Assembly: GCF_014904065.1 (NCBI RefSeq)
Contig: NZ_JACXJG010000013.1
Location: 25,226-32,021 of the forward strand
Length of the DNA: 6,796 nt
Reading direction: 5' to 3'
DNA from: Gulosibacter sediminis
GTDB lineage: Bacteria > Actinomycetota > Actinomycetes > Actinomycetales > Microbacteriaceae
The first letter of the stretch is position 1. Each line of letters starts with the position of its first letter. Positions 1 through 6,058 of this stretch are shown one piece after another. Under the pieces are notes generated by a model, which made no database searches, was not told the origin of the DNA, and saw only the letters and a program-made list of their open reading frames with translations. The position numbers were made by a program, and so were the translations under genes.

Positions 1-203
1 CCGACGAAGCCGACACCGAGCGAGGTGCCCTCGGGGCTCGCGCCGAAGTTCGCCGCGAACAGCGCCGTGCCGATGAGGCCGATCACGAGCAGGAAGGTGC
101 CCGCTGTCTCGGCGAAGAGCGTCGCCATCAGGGTCGGCGCGGTGGGTGTGTGGTCGAGGTCAGTCGGGGTGATTGGGGCGTCGGACTTGGGATCTGCGGC
201 CAT
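1..203 (-). CDS. Aquaporin / MIP family channel (N-terminal part, truncated by window edge)
   Basis: Only the first 67 residues are present; the gene runs off the left edge. After a hydrophilic, Asp/Pro/Thr-rich leader of about 25 residues comes a hydrophobic helix containing the AExxGTFLLV pattern typical of MIP helix 1, with its conserved Glu. A short polar loop follows, then LGVGFVG, which fits the start of helix 2. MIP proteins are six-helix membrane channels for water or glycerol; substrate cannot be judged because both NPA boxes lie outside the window. The ATG at 203 was chosen because GAAGAAGG (216-209) lies 5 nt upstream. Another Met at residue 26 is just before the helix, but the ribosome binding site supports the longer form. 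The long leader is somewhat unusual for a bacterial aquaporin. Family assignment rests on this short segment only. Confidence 0.75.
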   Translation of the reverse strand, partial: MAADPKSDAPITPTDLDHTPTAPTLMATLFAETAGTFLLVIGLIGTALFAANFGASPEGTSLGVGFV

Positions 204-208
204 GGCGA

Positions 209-216
209 CCTTCTTC
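209..216 (-). promoter_or_regulatory. Ribosome binding site of the aquaporin gene
   Basis: GAAGAAGG reads on the minus strand 5 nt before the ATG at 203. It decides the start over the internal Met codon 26. Confidence 0.6.
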
Positions 217-365
217 GTCGTGTCACGAACTCGGTGGCGCTGGGTGCACTCACCGTGAGCGGCGTGCAATTTTGACGCTAGTGGAACGGGCCACCCATGA
301 ATAGAGAGGTGACGCAATCTTTCGCCGGGCGGCGCGGTCGGGTTCGCGCGGCGTGCGGTTGCCGC

Positions 366-1136
366 TTAGGACGAGGCCATGGCGGCCGGCAGCGCCACCG
401 AAATCACGAGGGCAATGATGACGGTGTTGAAGACGTAGGCGATCACGTTGTGGGTGAGCGCGTTGCGGCGCGAGCGCCGGGTCTCGAACATGCCCTTCGC
501 CAAGTTGTAGCCGGTCGACACCTGCAGCGACACGAGCAGAAAGTCAACGAACGACGGGGCCTCGCGCGACTCGATGAACTCGCCGCCGTCGGCGGCCCAG
601 TCGCGCAGGTACCGCACCGCGAAGGCGAAGACGATGAGGATCCATGAGGCAACCATCGCAATGAGCGCGCCGTAGGTCGAGAGCGGGCTCTCGCGCACGC
701 CCGGCACGAGGATGAACGCGATCACGCAGATCAGCGAGATGCCGCCAGCGCCGATCGCGGTCGACACCTCGTCGAAGCCGGCCCAGCGCAGTTGACGCTC
801 TTCGTCTGCGTTGCGCGGTGACGAGAAGCGCGCGAGCGTGGCGAGGTCCTCCCCCGCAACCCCGCGGAACGCCCAGAGCGTCAGCGGCACGTAGGAGAGC
901 ACACTCGTCGCCTGCATGACGGCGTAGGCGAAGATGACCGGAACCGCGAGGCGCTCGAGCCGCTCGAGCCGCGTGGCTGCCTCGTCGATGTCGCTGAATC
1001 CGGGGAGCAGCAGCGGCACGAGCACCGAGATACCGATGGCGCCGACAATCCACTGCCGGTGGTCTTCGCGCGCGAGCCAGCGCGGTTGCACCGCCTGACT
1101 GCTGCCGCTGTCATTCTTCCGCCGCCCCAGACCCAT
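366..1136 (-). CDS. DUF1345-type integral membrane protein
   Basis: A 256-residue membrane protein of unknown function. Hydrophobic segments lie at about residues 29-47, 65-90, 128-146, 155-176, 197-212 (weaker) and 231-253. The C-terminal third (about 194-250) has the DUF1345 signature: SFVDFLLVSLQVSTGYN, then a basic RRSRRNALTHN stretch, then a final helix with FNTVIIAL. In the family this region reads like a short helix with polar residues, an R-rich turn and an F-NT-I-A helix. No catalytic motif is visible and I assign no activity. The frame is open upstream to a TTG at 1214. I prefer the ATG at 1136 because the added residues are Arg/Thr-rich without family character, no Shine-Dalgarno precedes either upstream start, and a TACCCT box lies exactly 7 nt before this ATG. 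It is divergent from the acyltransferase gene. Confidence 0.75.
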   Translation of the reverse strand: MGLGRRKNDSGSSQAVQPRWLAREDHRQWIVGAIGISVLVPLLLPGFSDIDEAATRLERLERLAVPVIFAYAVMQATSVLSYVPLTLWAFRGVAGEDLATLARFSSPRNADEERQLRWAGFDEVSTAIGAGGISLICVIAFILVPGVRESPLSTYGALIAMVASWILIVFAFAVRYLRDWAADGGEFIESREAPSFVDFLLVSLQVSTGYNLAKGMFETRRSRRNALTHNVIAYVFNTVIIALVISVALPAAMASS

Positions 1137-1143
1137 GTGCCCG

Positions 1144-1149
1144 AGGGTA
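1144..1149 (-). promoter_or_regulatory. Candidate -10 box of a leaderless promoter (DUF1345 gene)
   Basis: TACCCT on the minus strand fits the actinobacterial TAnnnT -10 pattern and ends 7 nt before the ATG at 1136. Transcription would then begin at or next to the start codon, which fits the lack of a Shine-Dalgarno sequence. No convincing -35 is seen. The spacing is seen in the sequence; promoter function is inference. Confidence 0.45.
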
Positions 1150-1276
1150 GTGGATGCGGTGGGGCGGGTTCGGCGCCGCAGGCACACCGTTCCCAGCATT
1201 TTCTTGTGGCCCAACTTGCTGCGGATCCCGCGGAAATCCTGAACGGCGCCTCAACGCGCGGCCGCGAATCGGTACG

Positions 1277-1282
1277 TACCCT
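1277..1282 (+). promoter_or_regulatory. Candidate -10 box of a leaderless promoter (acyltransferase gene)
   Basis: TACCCT lies 7 nt before the ATG at 1290, the same box and spacing as for the divergent DUF1345 gene. The shared block is 8 nt, TACCCTCG. Its first bases form the right end of a perfect 10-bp palindrome, GGTACGTACC, at 1271-1280. No Shine-Dalgarno is present. Function is inferred from position. Confidence 0.45.
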
Positions 1283-1289
1283 CGTGGCG

Positions 1290-2366
1290 ATGCAAACTCT
1301 GGGTGATCGGATTTCAAGCCGCGAAAACGGCCTTGACGTCCTGCGCTTCCTCCTCGCCGCGGTCGTCATCGTCTCCCACACCTGGCTCATTTCGGGTTTC
1401 AGCTCGCATCCCACCCGCGGCCTCGGCGAGTGGGCGGTGTTCGCGTTCTTCGTCCTCAGCGGCTATCTCGTCACCGCATCCGCCGCCCGCATGCCGCTCG
1501 GGCCGTACCTCTGGCGGCGCGGCCTGCGCATCTTCCCCGGGCTGTGGACGGTGCTCCTCGTGACCGCATTCGTGTTCGCGCCCCTCGCGTCGATCCTCTC
1601 GATGCAGCACTACGACTTTGACGACGCCGTGAGCTACGTCACGAAGAACGCGCTGCTCGAGGTGAATCAGTCGACGATCGATGGCACCCTCGAGCTCGAG
1701 CCGTACCGGGCGACCTGGAACGGCTCGCTCTGGACCCTCATGTACGAGGGCGCCGCGTACCTGGCAGTCGGCGTGCTGTTTCTGAGCAAGTGGGTGCGCG
1801 GGCACCTGCACCTCGTGATTCCGGTGTTGTTCGTCGCGGCGAGCGTCGCACTGCCCCTCGCCCGCTACTTCCTCGCCGGGATGCTCCTCTACGTCTTCCG
1901 CGAGCGCATCAGTCTGAAGCCCTGGCTGCCGATCGCCTGCGCGGCCGCGGTCATCCCGCTCGCGACGATGGGCTGGGGCACCTACCTCACGCCGCTGCCG
2001 CTCGCGCTCGCCGTGCTCTGGGCGGGTGCGGTGCTGCCGCTGCGCCTGCCGCACCGCGTCGACCTCTCGTACGGCATGTACATCTGGGCGTTCCCGATTC
2101 AGCAACTGATCATGCTGTTCGGGCTCGGCTGGCTGAGCCCATGGGTGACCGCGGTGATCGCGTTCACGATCGTCGTGCCGCTCGCGTGGCTGTCATGGAC
2201 CTTCGTCGAGTCGCCGGCGCTTCGGCTGCGCCGGCTCGTACCGACGCGCCCGGGAGACAGCGAAGCGGCGCGAAGCCGGGGCCCCGCGCCGCTCGCATCA
2301 CCCGTGGCCGCTACAGGTCGGCGTAGAGCAGCTCTGGCTGCTCAATCCGGTCAGTCACGAAGGTGA
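1290..2366 (+). CDS. Acyltransferase family 3 membrane protein
   Basis: A 358-residue polytopic protein with about ten hydrophobic segments between residues 15 and 303. Family 3 enzymes move acyl groups onto extracytoplasmic glycans or other envelope molecules; the acceptor here is unknown. Family marks are ENGLDVLRFLLAA near the N-terminus, the invariant His in VSHTW (H30), GYLVTAS (58-64), the RRGLRIFPGLW motif with its conserved Arg pair (R76/R77), GSLWTLMYE (145-153) with an acidic residue, SYGMYIWAFPIQQ (260-272), and FVESPALRLRR at the end of the domain (306-316). It resembles short OafA-like enzymes without a SGNH domain. The frame is open back to 1059, but the ATG at 1290 is chosen because the domain begins right after it and a -10-like box lies 7 nt upstream. 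Residues from about 317 form an Arg/Ala/Ser-rich tail without family character. The last 56 bp overlap the convergent E2 gene. Confidence 0.85.
   Translation: MQTLGDRISSRENGLDVLRFLLAAVVIVSHTWLISGFSSHPTRGLGEWAVFAFFVLSGYLVTASAARMPLGPYLWRRGLRIFPGLWTVLLVTAFVFAPLASILSMQHYDFDDAVSYVTKNALLEVNQSTIDGTLELEPYRATWNGSLWTLMYEGAAYLAVGVLFLSKWVRGHLHLVIPVLFVAASVALPLARYFLAGMLLYVFRERISLKPWLPIACAAAVIPLATMGWGTYLTPLPLALAVLWAGAVLPLRLPHRVDLSYGMYIWAFPIQQLIMLFGLGWLSPWVTAVIAFTIVVPLAWLSWTFVESPALRLRRLVPTRPGDSEAARSRGPAPLASPVAATGRRRAALAAQSGQSRR
2260..2296 (-). terminator. GC-rich hairpin after the E2 gene (candidate operon terminator)
   Basis: AGCGGCGCG (2264-2272) and CGCGCCGCT (2285-2293) are a perfect 9-bp inverted repeat around a 12-nt loop. 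Beyond one bulged A (2263), GCG (2260-2262) pairs with CGC (2294-2296), giving a 12-bp stem. On the minus strand it begins 14 nt after the E2 stop, a typical terminator position. There is no T-tract on either side, so it may stall or protect RNA ends and not terminate by the classic mechanism. It lies inside the tail of the acyltransferase reading frame. Confidence 0.45.
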
Positions 2367-3795
2367 GGAACTGGCTCGCGGCCTCGCCGTCGCAAACACG
2401 GTGGTCGAAGACGAAGCTGAAGGTCGCGACCTTGCGCAGCGCGATCTCGCCGCGGTAGGCCCACGGGCGATCCTTGATGCGCCCGATGCCGAGCATCGCC
2501 GCCTCCGGCTGGTTGATGATCGGCGAGGCGCCGTCGACGCCGAAGCCGCCGTAGTTATTCAGCGTGAAGGTGCCGCCGCGCAGGCGCTCGGGCGGGAACT
2601 TGCCCTCGCCCGCCGCGGCGACGACCTCGCCCACCGCATCCCGCAGCTGGCGCAGGTTCATCGACTCGGTGTGGTGCACGACCGGCACGACGAGCCCGCG
2701 CGGGGTCTGCGCCGCGAGGCCGAGGTTGATGCGCCCGTGTTCGATGACGGCGTCGCCGTCGAAGCTCGAGTTGAGGCGCGGATGCTTGCGTAGGCCCGCG
2801 ACGACGAGGCGCGCGATGAGCGTCGTGATGCTGAACTTCTCGCCCGTCGCCTGTTGCAGGCTGTGGCGCAGCTCGATGAGCGGCGTCACGTCGACGTCGA
2901 GCCAGATCGTCGCCTTTGGCACCTCGGCGTGCGAGGAGGCCATGTGCTTCGCGGTGACGGCGCGCATGCCGCTGAGTGGCACCCGGCGGTCGCCGAAGTT
3001 GGCGGCATTCTGGGCGGCGAGCTCGGCGGTCGCGGGCACGTCGGACTGCAGCTGCGCGATGGCCGCGCGCACGTCGTCGCGCAGCACGAGGCCGTTCGGG
3101 CCGGTGCCCTGCAGGTGCCGCGCGTCGAAGCCGGCTTCCTTCGCCTCGCGGCGCACGAGCGGCGACATGACGGGCGAGTTGCGCGACTCGTCGAGCTGGC
3201 CGGTGGTTGCGGTGTTGGCGGTGGCTGCCGAGCCGGCAGATGCTGCAGGTGCGGCCGCGACGCGAGCGGATGCGGTGGCCGGGCTCGCGGCGGCGGTCGC
3301 GTGGTTCGCGGGGTTCGCGGCGGATGCTGTGCTCGCGCCGGTCTCGTAGCTCTCGGCCACGGGTTCGGCGCACTTGCTGCGGCGCTTGAAGCGGCCGCCC
3401 TCGGGGCGCTTCAGCCGCGCCTCGCTGTCGTTCGTGCCGTAACCGATGAGCACGGCACCCGAGCCTGCGTTGACGCCGGTGCCGTCGGCGCGCTCGGCGG
3501 GTTCGGTGGCCTGCGCTGGGGCGGGAGCCGGCACATCCGACTCGAGCTGCGCATCCGCGCCGACACCGACCGTCAGCAGCACCTGGCCGGCGTTGAGCGT
3601 GTCGCCGACCGCGCCGCCGAGCGACACGACGGTGCCGGCGTAGGGCACGGGCAGTTCTACGATCGACTTGGCCGACTCGACCTCAACGACGAGCTGGTCG
3701 ATGTGCACCTCGTCGCCGACGGCGACCTTCCAGTCGACGATCGTCGCCTCGACGAGGCCCTCGCCGAGGTCGGGCAGGATGAATTCGCGGTTCAT
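2311..3795 (-). CDS. bkdC: 2-oxoacid dehydrogenase E2 subunit (branched-chain dihydrolipoyl acyltransferase)
   Basis: This is the lipoylated core that transfers the acyl group from E1 to coenzyme A; 494 residues. In order: one lipoyl domain (about 2-80) starting with FILPDLGEG and with the lipoyl lysine K43 in ESAKS; a linker (about 85-205) rich in Ala, Thr and Pro; a subunit-binding domain (about 210-246, SPLVRREAKEAG...GTGPNGLVLRDDV); and the catalytic domain (about 272-494) with the active-site DHRVCDGE, H465 and D469. Inside the linker are VLIGYGT (about 115-121), seen in actinobacterial branched-chain E2 proteins, and a basic patch (129-141). One lipoyl domain suits a branched-chain type. 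The ATG at 3795 lies 2 nt past the E1 beta stop, with GGGAG 8 nt upstream; an in-frame GTG at 3804 would start inside that site. Automated pipelines may call it pyruvate dehydrogenase E2; I favour the branched-chain type from E1 features. Confidence 0.92.
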   Translation of the reverse strand: MNREFILPDLGEGLVEATIVDWKVAVGDEVHIDQLVVEVESAKSIVELPVPYAGTVVSLGGAVGDTLNAGQVLLTVGVGADAQLESDVPAPAPAQATEPAERADGTGVNAGSGAVLIGYGTNDSEARLKRPEGGRFKRRSKCAEPVAESYETGASTASAANPANHATAAASPATASARVAAAPAASAGSAATANTATTGQLDESRNSPVMSPLVRREAKEAGFDARHLQGTGPNGLVLRDDVRAAIAQLQSDVPATAELAAQNAANFGDRRVPLSGMRAVTAKHMASSHAEVPKATIWLDVDVTPLIELRHSLQQATGEKFSITTLIARLVVAGLRKHPRLNSSFDGDAVIEHGRINLGLAAQTPRGLVVPVVHHTESMNLRQLRDAVGEVVAAAGEGKFPPERLRGGTFTLNNYGGFGVDGASPIINQPEAAMLGIGRIKDRPWAYRGEIALRKVATFSFVFDHRVCDGEAASQFLTFVTDRIEQPELLYADL

Positions 3796-3797
3796 GA

Positions 3798-4841
3798 TCA
3801 CCACTCCCAGGTGTCAAGTGCGGCGAGCACGCGCTCGGCGGTGGGCAGGTAGAACTCCTCGAGCTTCGGCGAGGGGTAGGGAATGTCGAAGCCGGTGACG
3901 CGCAGCACGGGGGCGTCGAGCCAGTGGAAATTGCGTTGCATGACGCGGGCAGCGACCTCGGCGCCGTAGCCGCCAAACTGGGCGGCCTCGTGAATCACCG
4001 CAGCGCGCGAGCACTTGCGCACCGAGGCCGACACCGTCTCGTCGTCGAACGGCGAGAGCGAGCGCAGGTCGATGACCTCGACGCTGAGCCCCTCCTCGGC
4101 GCCGAGCTCGGCTGCACGCAGGGCGACCTCGACGGTCGGGCCGTAGCTGAGCAGCACGACGTCGTCACCCTCGCGCAGCACGCGGGCGCGGTTCCAGTCG
4201 GTGCCGGGCTCGTCGCGGCGCACCTCGCCGCGGGTCCAGTAGCGGCGCTTCGGTTCGAAGACGATCACCGGATCTTGCGAGTCGATCGCGTGGCGCAGCT
4301 GGTGGTAGGCGTCGTGCGCGTTCGAAGGCGTGAGCACCGTGAGGCCCGGGGTGTGGGCCCAGTAGGCCTCCGACGAGTCGGAGTGGTGCTCGACGCCGCC
4401 GATGCCGCCGCCGTAGGGGATGCGGATAACGAGCGGCAGCTCGACCCGACCGCGCGTGCGGTTACGCATCTTCGCGACGTGCGAGAAGACCTGCTCGAGT
4501 GCCGGGTAGCTGAACGCGTCGAACTGCATCTCGACGACGGGGCGCATGCCCGCCATCGCCATGCCGATCGCGGTGCCGACGATGCCCGACTCGGCGAGCG
4601 GCGAGTCCCACACGCGCTGCGGGCCCCACTTTGCGGCGAGGCCGTCGGTGACGCGGAAGACGCCACCGAGCGGGCCGACGTCTTCGCCGTAGACGACGAC
4701 CCGGTCGTCGGCGGCGAGCGCGTCGTCGAGCGCCGCGGTGAGGGCGGCGGCGATGCTCAGGGTCTCGGGCGCGGATGCGGTGGGCACGTCGCGCTCCTCG
4801 GGCTCGGCCGCGGCGGCGGTTTCGTAACCGGTGTCGATCAT
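3798..4841 (-). CDS. bkdB: 2-oxoacid dehydrogenase E1 beta subunit (branched-chain type)
   Basis: Beta chain of the thiamine diphosphate-dependent E1 that decarboxylates 2-oxoacids and acylates the E2 lipoyl group; 347 residues, normal for the family. After a variable N-terminus of about 27 residues come YGEDVG (51-56), GGVFRVTDGL, the cofactor-contacting DSPLAESGIVG with E84, VEMQFDAFSYPA (103-114), IPYGGGIGGVEHHSDSSEAYWAHTPGL (catalytic-loop His 152/153), EPKRRYW (196-202) and the transketolase C-terminal domain (about 215-340) with VIDLRSLSPFD. The EHHSDSSE and EPKRRY patterns match my memory of mycobacterial BkdB. The frame is open up to 5537, but everything before 4847 is a shadow of the E1 alpha gene. 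Two starts are possible: ATG 4847, overlapping the E1 alpha stop as ATGA, and ATG 4841. I choose 4841 because GGAGG (4853-4849) is 7 nt from it and only 1 nt from 4847. Confidence 0.94.
   Translation of the reverse strand: MIDTGYETAAAAEPEERDVPTASAPETLSIAAALTAALDDALAADDRVVVYGEDVGPLGGVFRVTDGLAAKWGPQRVWDSPLAESGIVGTAIGMAMAGMRPVVEMQFDAFSYPALEQVFSHVAKMRNRTRGRVELPLVIRIPYGGGIGGVEHHSDSSEAYWAHTPGLTVLTPSNAHDAYHQLRHAIDSQDPVIVFEPKRRYWTRGEVRRDEPGTDWNRARVLREGDDVVLLSYGPTVEVALRAAELGAEEGLSVEVIDLRSLSPFDDETVSASVRKCSRAAVIHEAAQFGGYGAEVAARVMQRNFHWLDAPVLRVTGFDIPYPSPKLEEFYLPTAERVLAALDTWEW
3804..3808 (-). promoter_or_regulatory. Ribosome binding site of the E2 gene
   Basis: GGGAG on the minus strand lies inside the last codons of the E1 beta gene, 8 nt before the ATG at 3795. 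It argues for that ATG over the GTG at 3804 and suggests translational coupling. Confidence 0.6.
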
Positions 4842-4843
4842 GG

Positions 4844-5914
4844 TCATGCCTCCCTCGTTGCGAGCTCGGCCGCCAGCGCATCGCGCTGCTCGCGCAACGC
4901 CGCGCGCGGCTCCGCATAGACGTGCTCGAACAGTTCGAGCGGGTCGACCGTGACGTCCTCGTTCATGACGTCGCGGGTGAGCTGTGCGATTTCCTCGGCC
5001 TCGGGCACCTCGGGCAGCTCGCCCGTGGCCGCGAGGTAGCGCTCGAGCCGCTCGATCGCATCCTGCTCGCGCCACGCATCCGCCTCGGCCGACTCGCGGT
5101 AGCGGCTCGGGTCGTCGGAGTTCGTGTGCGCCTCGAGGCGGTACGTGCGCGCCTCGATGAGCGTGGGGCCCTGGCCGGCGCGGGCCCGCTCGGCGGCCTC
5201 GCGCACGACCGCGATGACGGCCGCGACGTCGTTGCCGTCGACGCTGACGCCCGGCATGCCGAGGCCGGCGCCGCGGTCGGCGATCGAGCGCGAGCGGGTC
5301 TGGTGCTTCAGCGGCACCGAGATGGCGTACTGGTTGTTCTGCACGAAAAAGACGGTCGCGGTCTGCCAGGTCGCCGCGAAGTTCATCGCCTCGTGGGCGT
5401 CGCCTTCGCTCGTCGAGCCATCGCCGAGGTAGGCGAGGGTGACAGTGTCGCGGCCCTGCAGGTGCTCGCCGTGCGCGAAGCCGACGGCGTGCAGCGACTG
5501 GGTCGCCAACGGGGTCGAAAGCGACGAGGCGCGCCACTCATACGGGTCGTAGGCGACGTGCCAGTCGCCGCGGAAGAACGCGAGGATCTCGCGCGGGTGC
5601 ATCCCGCGGGTGAGCAGCGCCGACGACTCGCGATAGGTCGGGAAGAGCCAGTCGCGCTCAGCGAGGCCGAGCACGCTGCCGACCTCGCCGGCCTCCTGGC
5701 CGTAGGCGGATGGGTAGGTCGCGAGGCGACCCTGGCGGGTGAGCGCGGTGACCTGCGCCTCCCAGCGGCGGGCGATGACCATGCGTCGGTAGGCCTCGAC
5801 GAGCGTGTCGCGGTCGGGCAGCTCGTACGCGCCCTCGACGGGTTCGCCAGCCGCGTTGAGCAGCTGAATGGGTGAGTCGCTGGGAAGCAGCGACGCGACG
5901 TCGTTGTCTCGCAT
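4844..5914 (-). CDS. bkdA: 2-oxoacid dehydrogenase E1 alpha subunit (branched-chain type)
   Basis: Alpha chain of the thiamine diphosphate-dependent E1; 356 residues, first gene of the operon. It starts with LLPSDSPIQLL, continues with the dehydrogenase E1 fold (about 35-330), and has YPSAYGQEAGEVGS (67-80), FPTYRESSALLTRG (91-104) and the cofactor/Mg motif beginning GDGSTSEGD (164-172) and ending QNN (192-194), the expected GDG-to-NN spacing. The loop YRLEAHTNSDDPSRYR (258-273) is the key discriminator: branched-chain enzymes have H-x-x-SDD-x-x-YR here, whereas pyruvate dehydrogenase alpha chains usually have HGHSMSDP. This is why I favour a branched-chain role, though pipelines often label such genes pdhA. 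The ATG at 5914 is preceded by GGAG only 2 nt away, closer than ideal. An in-frame GTG at 5947 has no ribosome binding site, and the added residues are Gly/Pro-rich. No E3 gene is nearby. Confidence 0.93.
   Translation of the reverse strand: MRDNDVASLLPSDSPIQLLNAAGEPVEGAYELPDRDTLVEAYRRMVIARRWEAQVTALTRQGRLATYPSAYGQEAGEVGSVLGLAERDWLFPTYRESSALLTRGMHPREILAFFRGDWHVAYDPYEWRASSLSTPLATQSLHAVGFAHGEHLQGRDTVTLAYLGDGSTSEGDAHEAMNFAATWQTATVFFVQNNQYAISVPLKHQTRSRSIADRGAGLGMPGVSVDGNDVAAVIAVVREAAERARAGQGPTLIEARTYRLEAHTNSDDPSRYRESAEADAWREQDAIERLERYLAATGELPEVPEAEEIAQLTRDVMNEDVTVDPLELFEHVYAEPRAALREQRDALAAELATREA
4849..4856 (-). promoter_or_regulatory. Ribosome binding site of the E1 beta gene
   Basis: GAGGGAGG on the minus strand, within the last codons of the E1 alpha gene. 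Its GGAGG core is 7 nt from the ATG at 4841 and 1 nt from the ATG at 4847, so it decides for 4841. Confidence 0.65.
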
Positions 5915-5927
5915 GGCTCCAGGATGC

Positions 5928-5945
5928 GCCGGGCCGCCGGGCCGC
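5928..5945. repeat. Short GC tandem repeat in the E1 alpha leader
   Basis: GCCGGGCC occurs twice head to tail (5928-5935, 5936-5943) and is followed by GC. It lies about 15 nt upstream of the E1 alpha start, just before its close-set GGAG. It may simply be compositional in a GC-rich leader. Confidence 0.4.
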
Positions 5946-5998
5946 ACGAGGCCTGGGAAGGAGGCGTGGTCGCCTTGCCCAATCGTCCGTGAAGTTTC

Positions 5999-6043
5999 GC
6001 CGTTTGTCTGGTGTTTTGGCGTGTTTGGGGGCCGTTTGTCTGG
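5999..6043 (-). promoter_or_regulatory. Duplicated 13-bp site ahead of the bkd operon (candidate operator)
   Basis: GCCGTTTGTCTGG (plus strand) occurs exactly at 5999-6011 and again at 6031-6043, a 32-bp period close to three helical turns. As read with the operon it is CCAGACAAACGGC. Both copies lie in the 144-bp gap between the DinB-type gene and E1 alpha. A TAnnnT box, TAAAGT (minus strand, 6052-6047), sits just upstream of both; if it is the -10, the repeats fall at and after the transcription start. The repeat is seen directly; binding of a regulator is inference, and no regulator gene is present in the window. Confidence 0.45.
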
Positions 6044-6058
6044 GTGACTTTAGTCGGG

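Noticed and set aside
1137..1214. 26-codon upstream extension of the DUF1345 frame from a TTG
   Set aside because: No Shine-Dalgarno, low-complexity Arg/Thr sequence, and a well-placed -10-like box before the ATG at 1136.
1271..1280. Palindrome GGTACGTACC as a dedicated operator
   Set aside because: A single 10-bp palindrome overlapping the candidate -10 box is too little to call an operator; noted under the promoter entry instead.
1059..1289. 77-codon upstream extension of the acyltransferase frame
   Set aside because: It overlaps the DUF1345 gene start antisense and lacks family sequence; the domain begins right after the ATG at 1290.
1314..2105. 263-codon minus-strand frame opposite the acyltransferase
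   Set aside because: Charged, repetitive Arg/Glu/His-rich translation typical of the antisense of a membrane protein gene; the plus strand carries clear family motifs.
4842..5537. 232-codon N-terminal extension of the E1 beta reading frame
   Set aside because: It is an Arg/Ala/Gly-rich shadow of the E1 alpha gene in another frame, without domain character. A good ribosome binding site precedes the ATG at 4841.
2854..5875. Long plus-strand reading frames antisense to the bkd operon (2854-3852, 3924-4919, 4775-5875)
   Set aside because: They mirror strongly supported minus-strand genes; their Arg/Ala/Gly/Val-heavy composition is typical of antisense frames in GC-rich DNA and no domain is recognisable.
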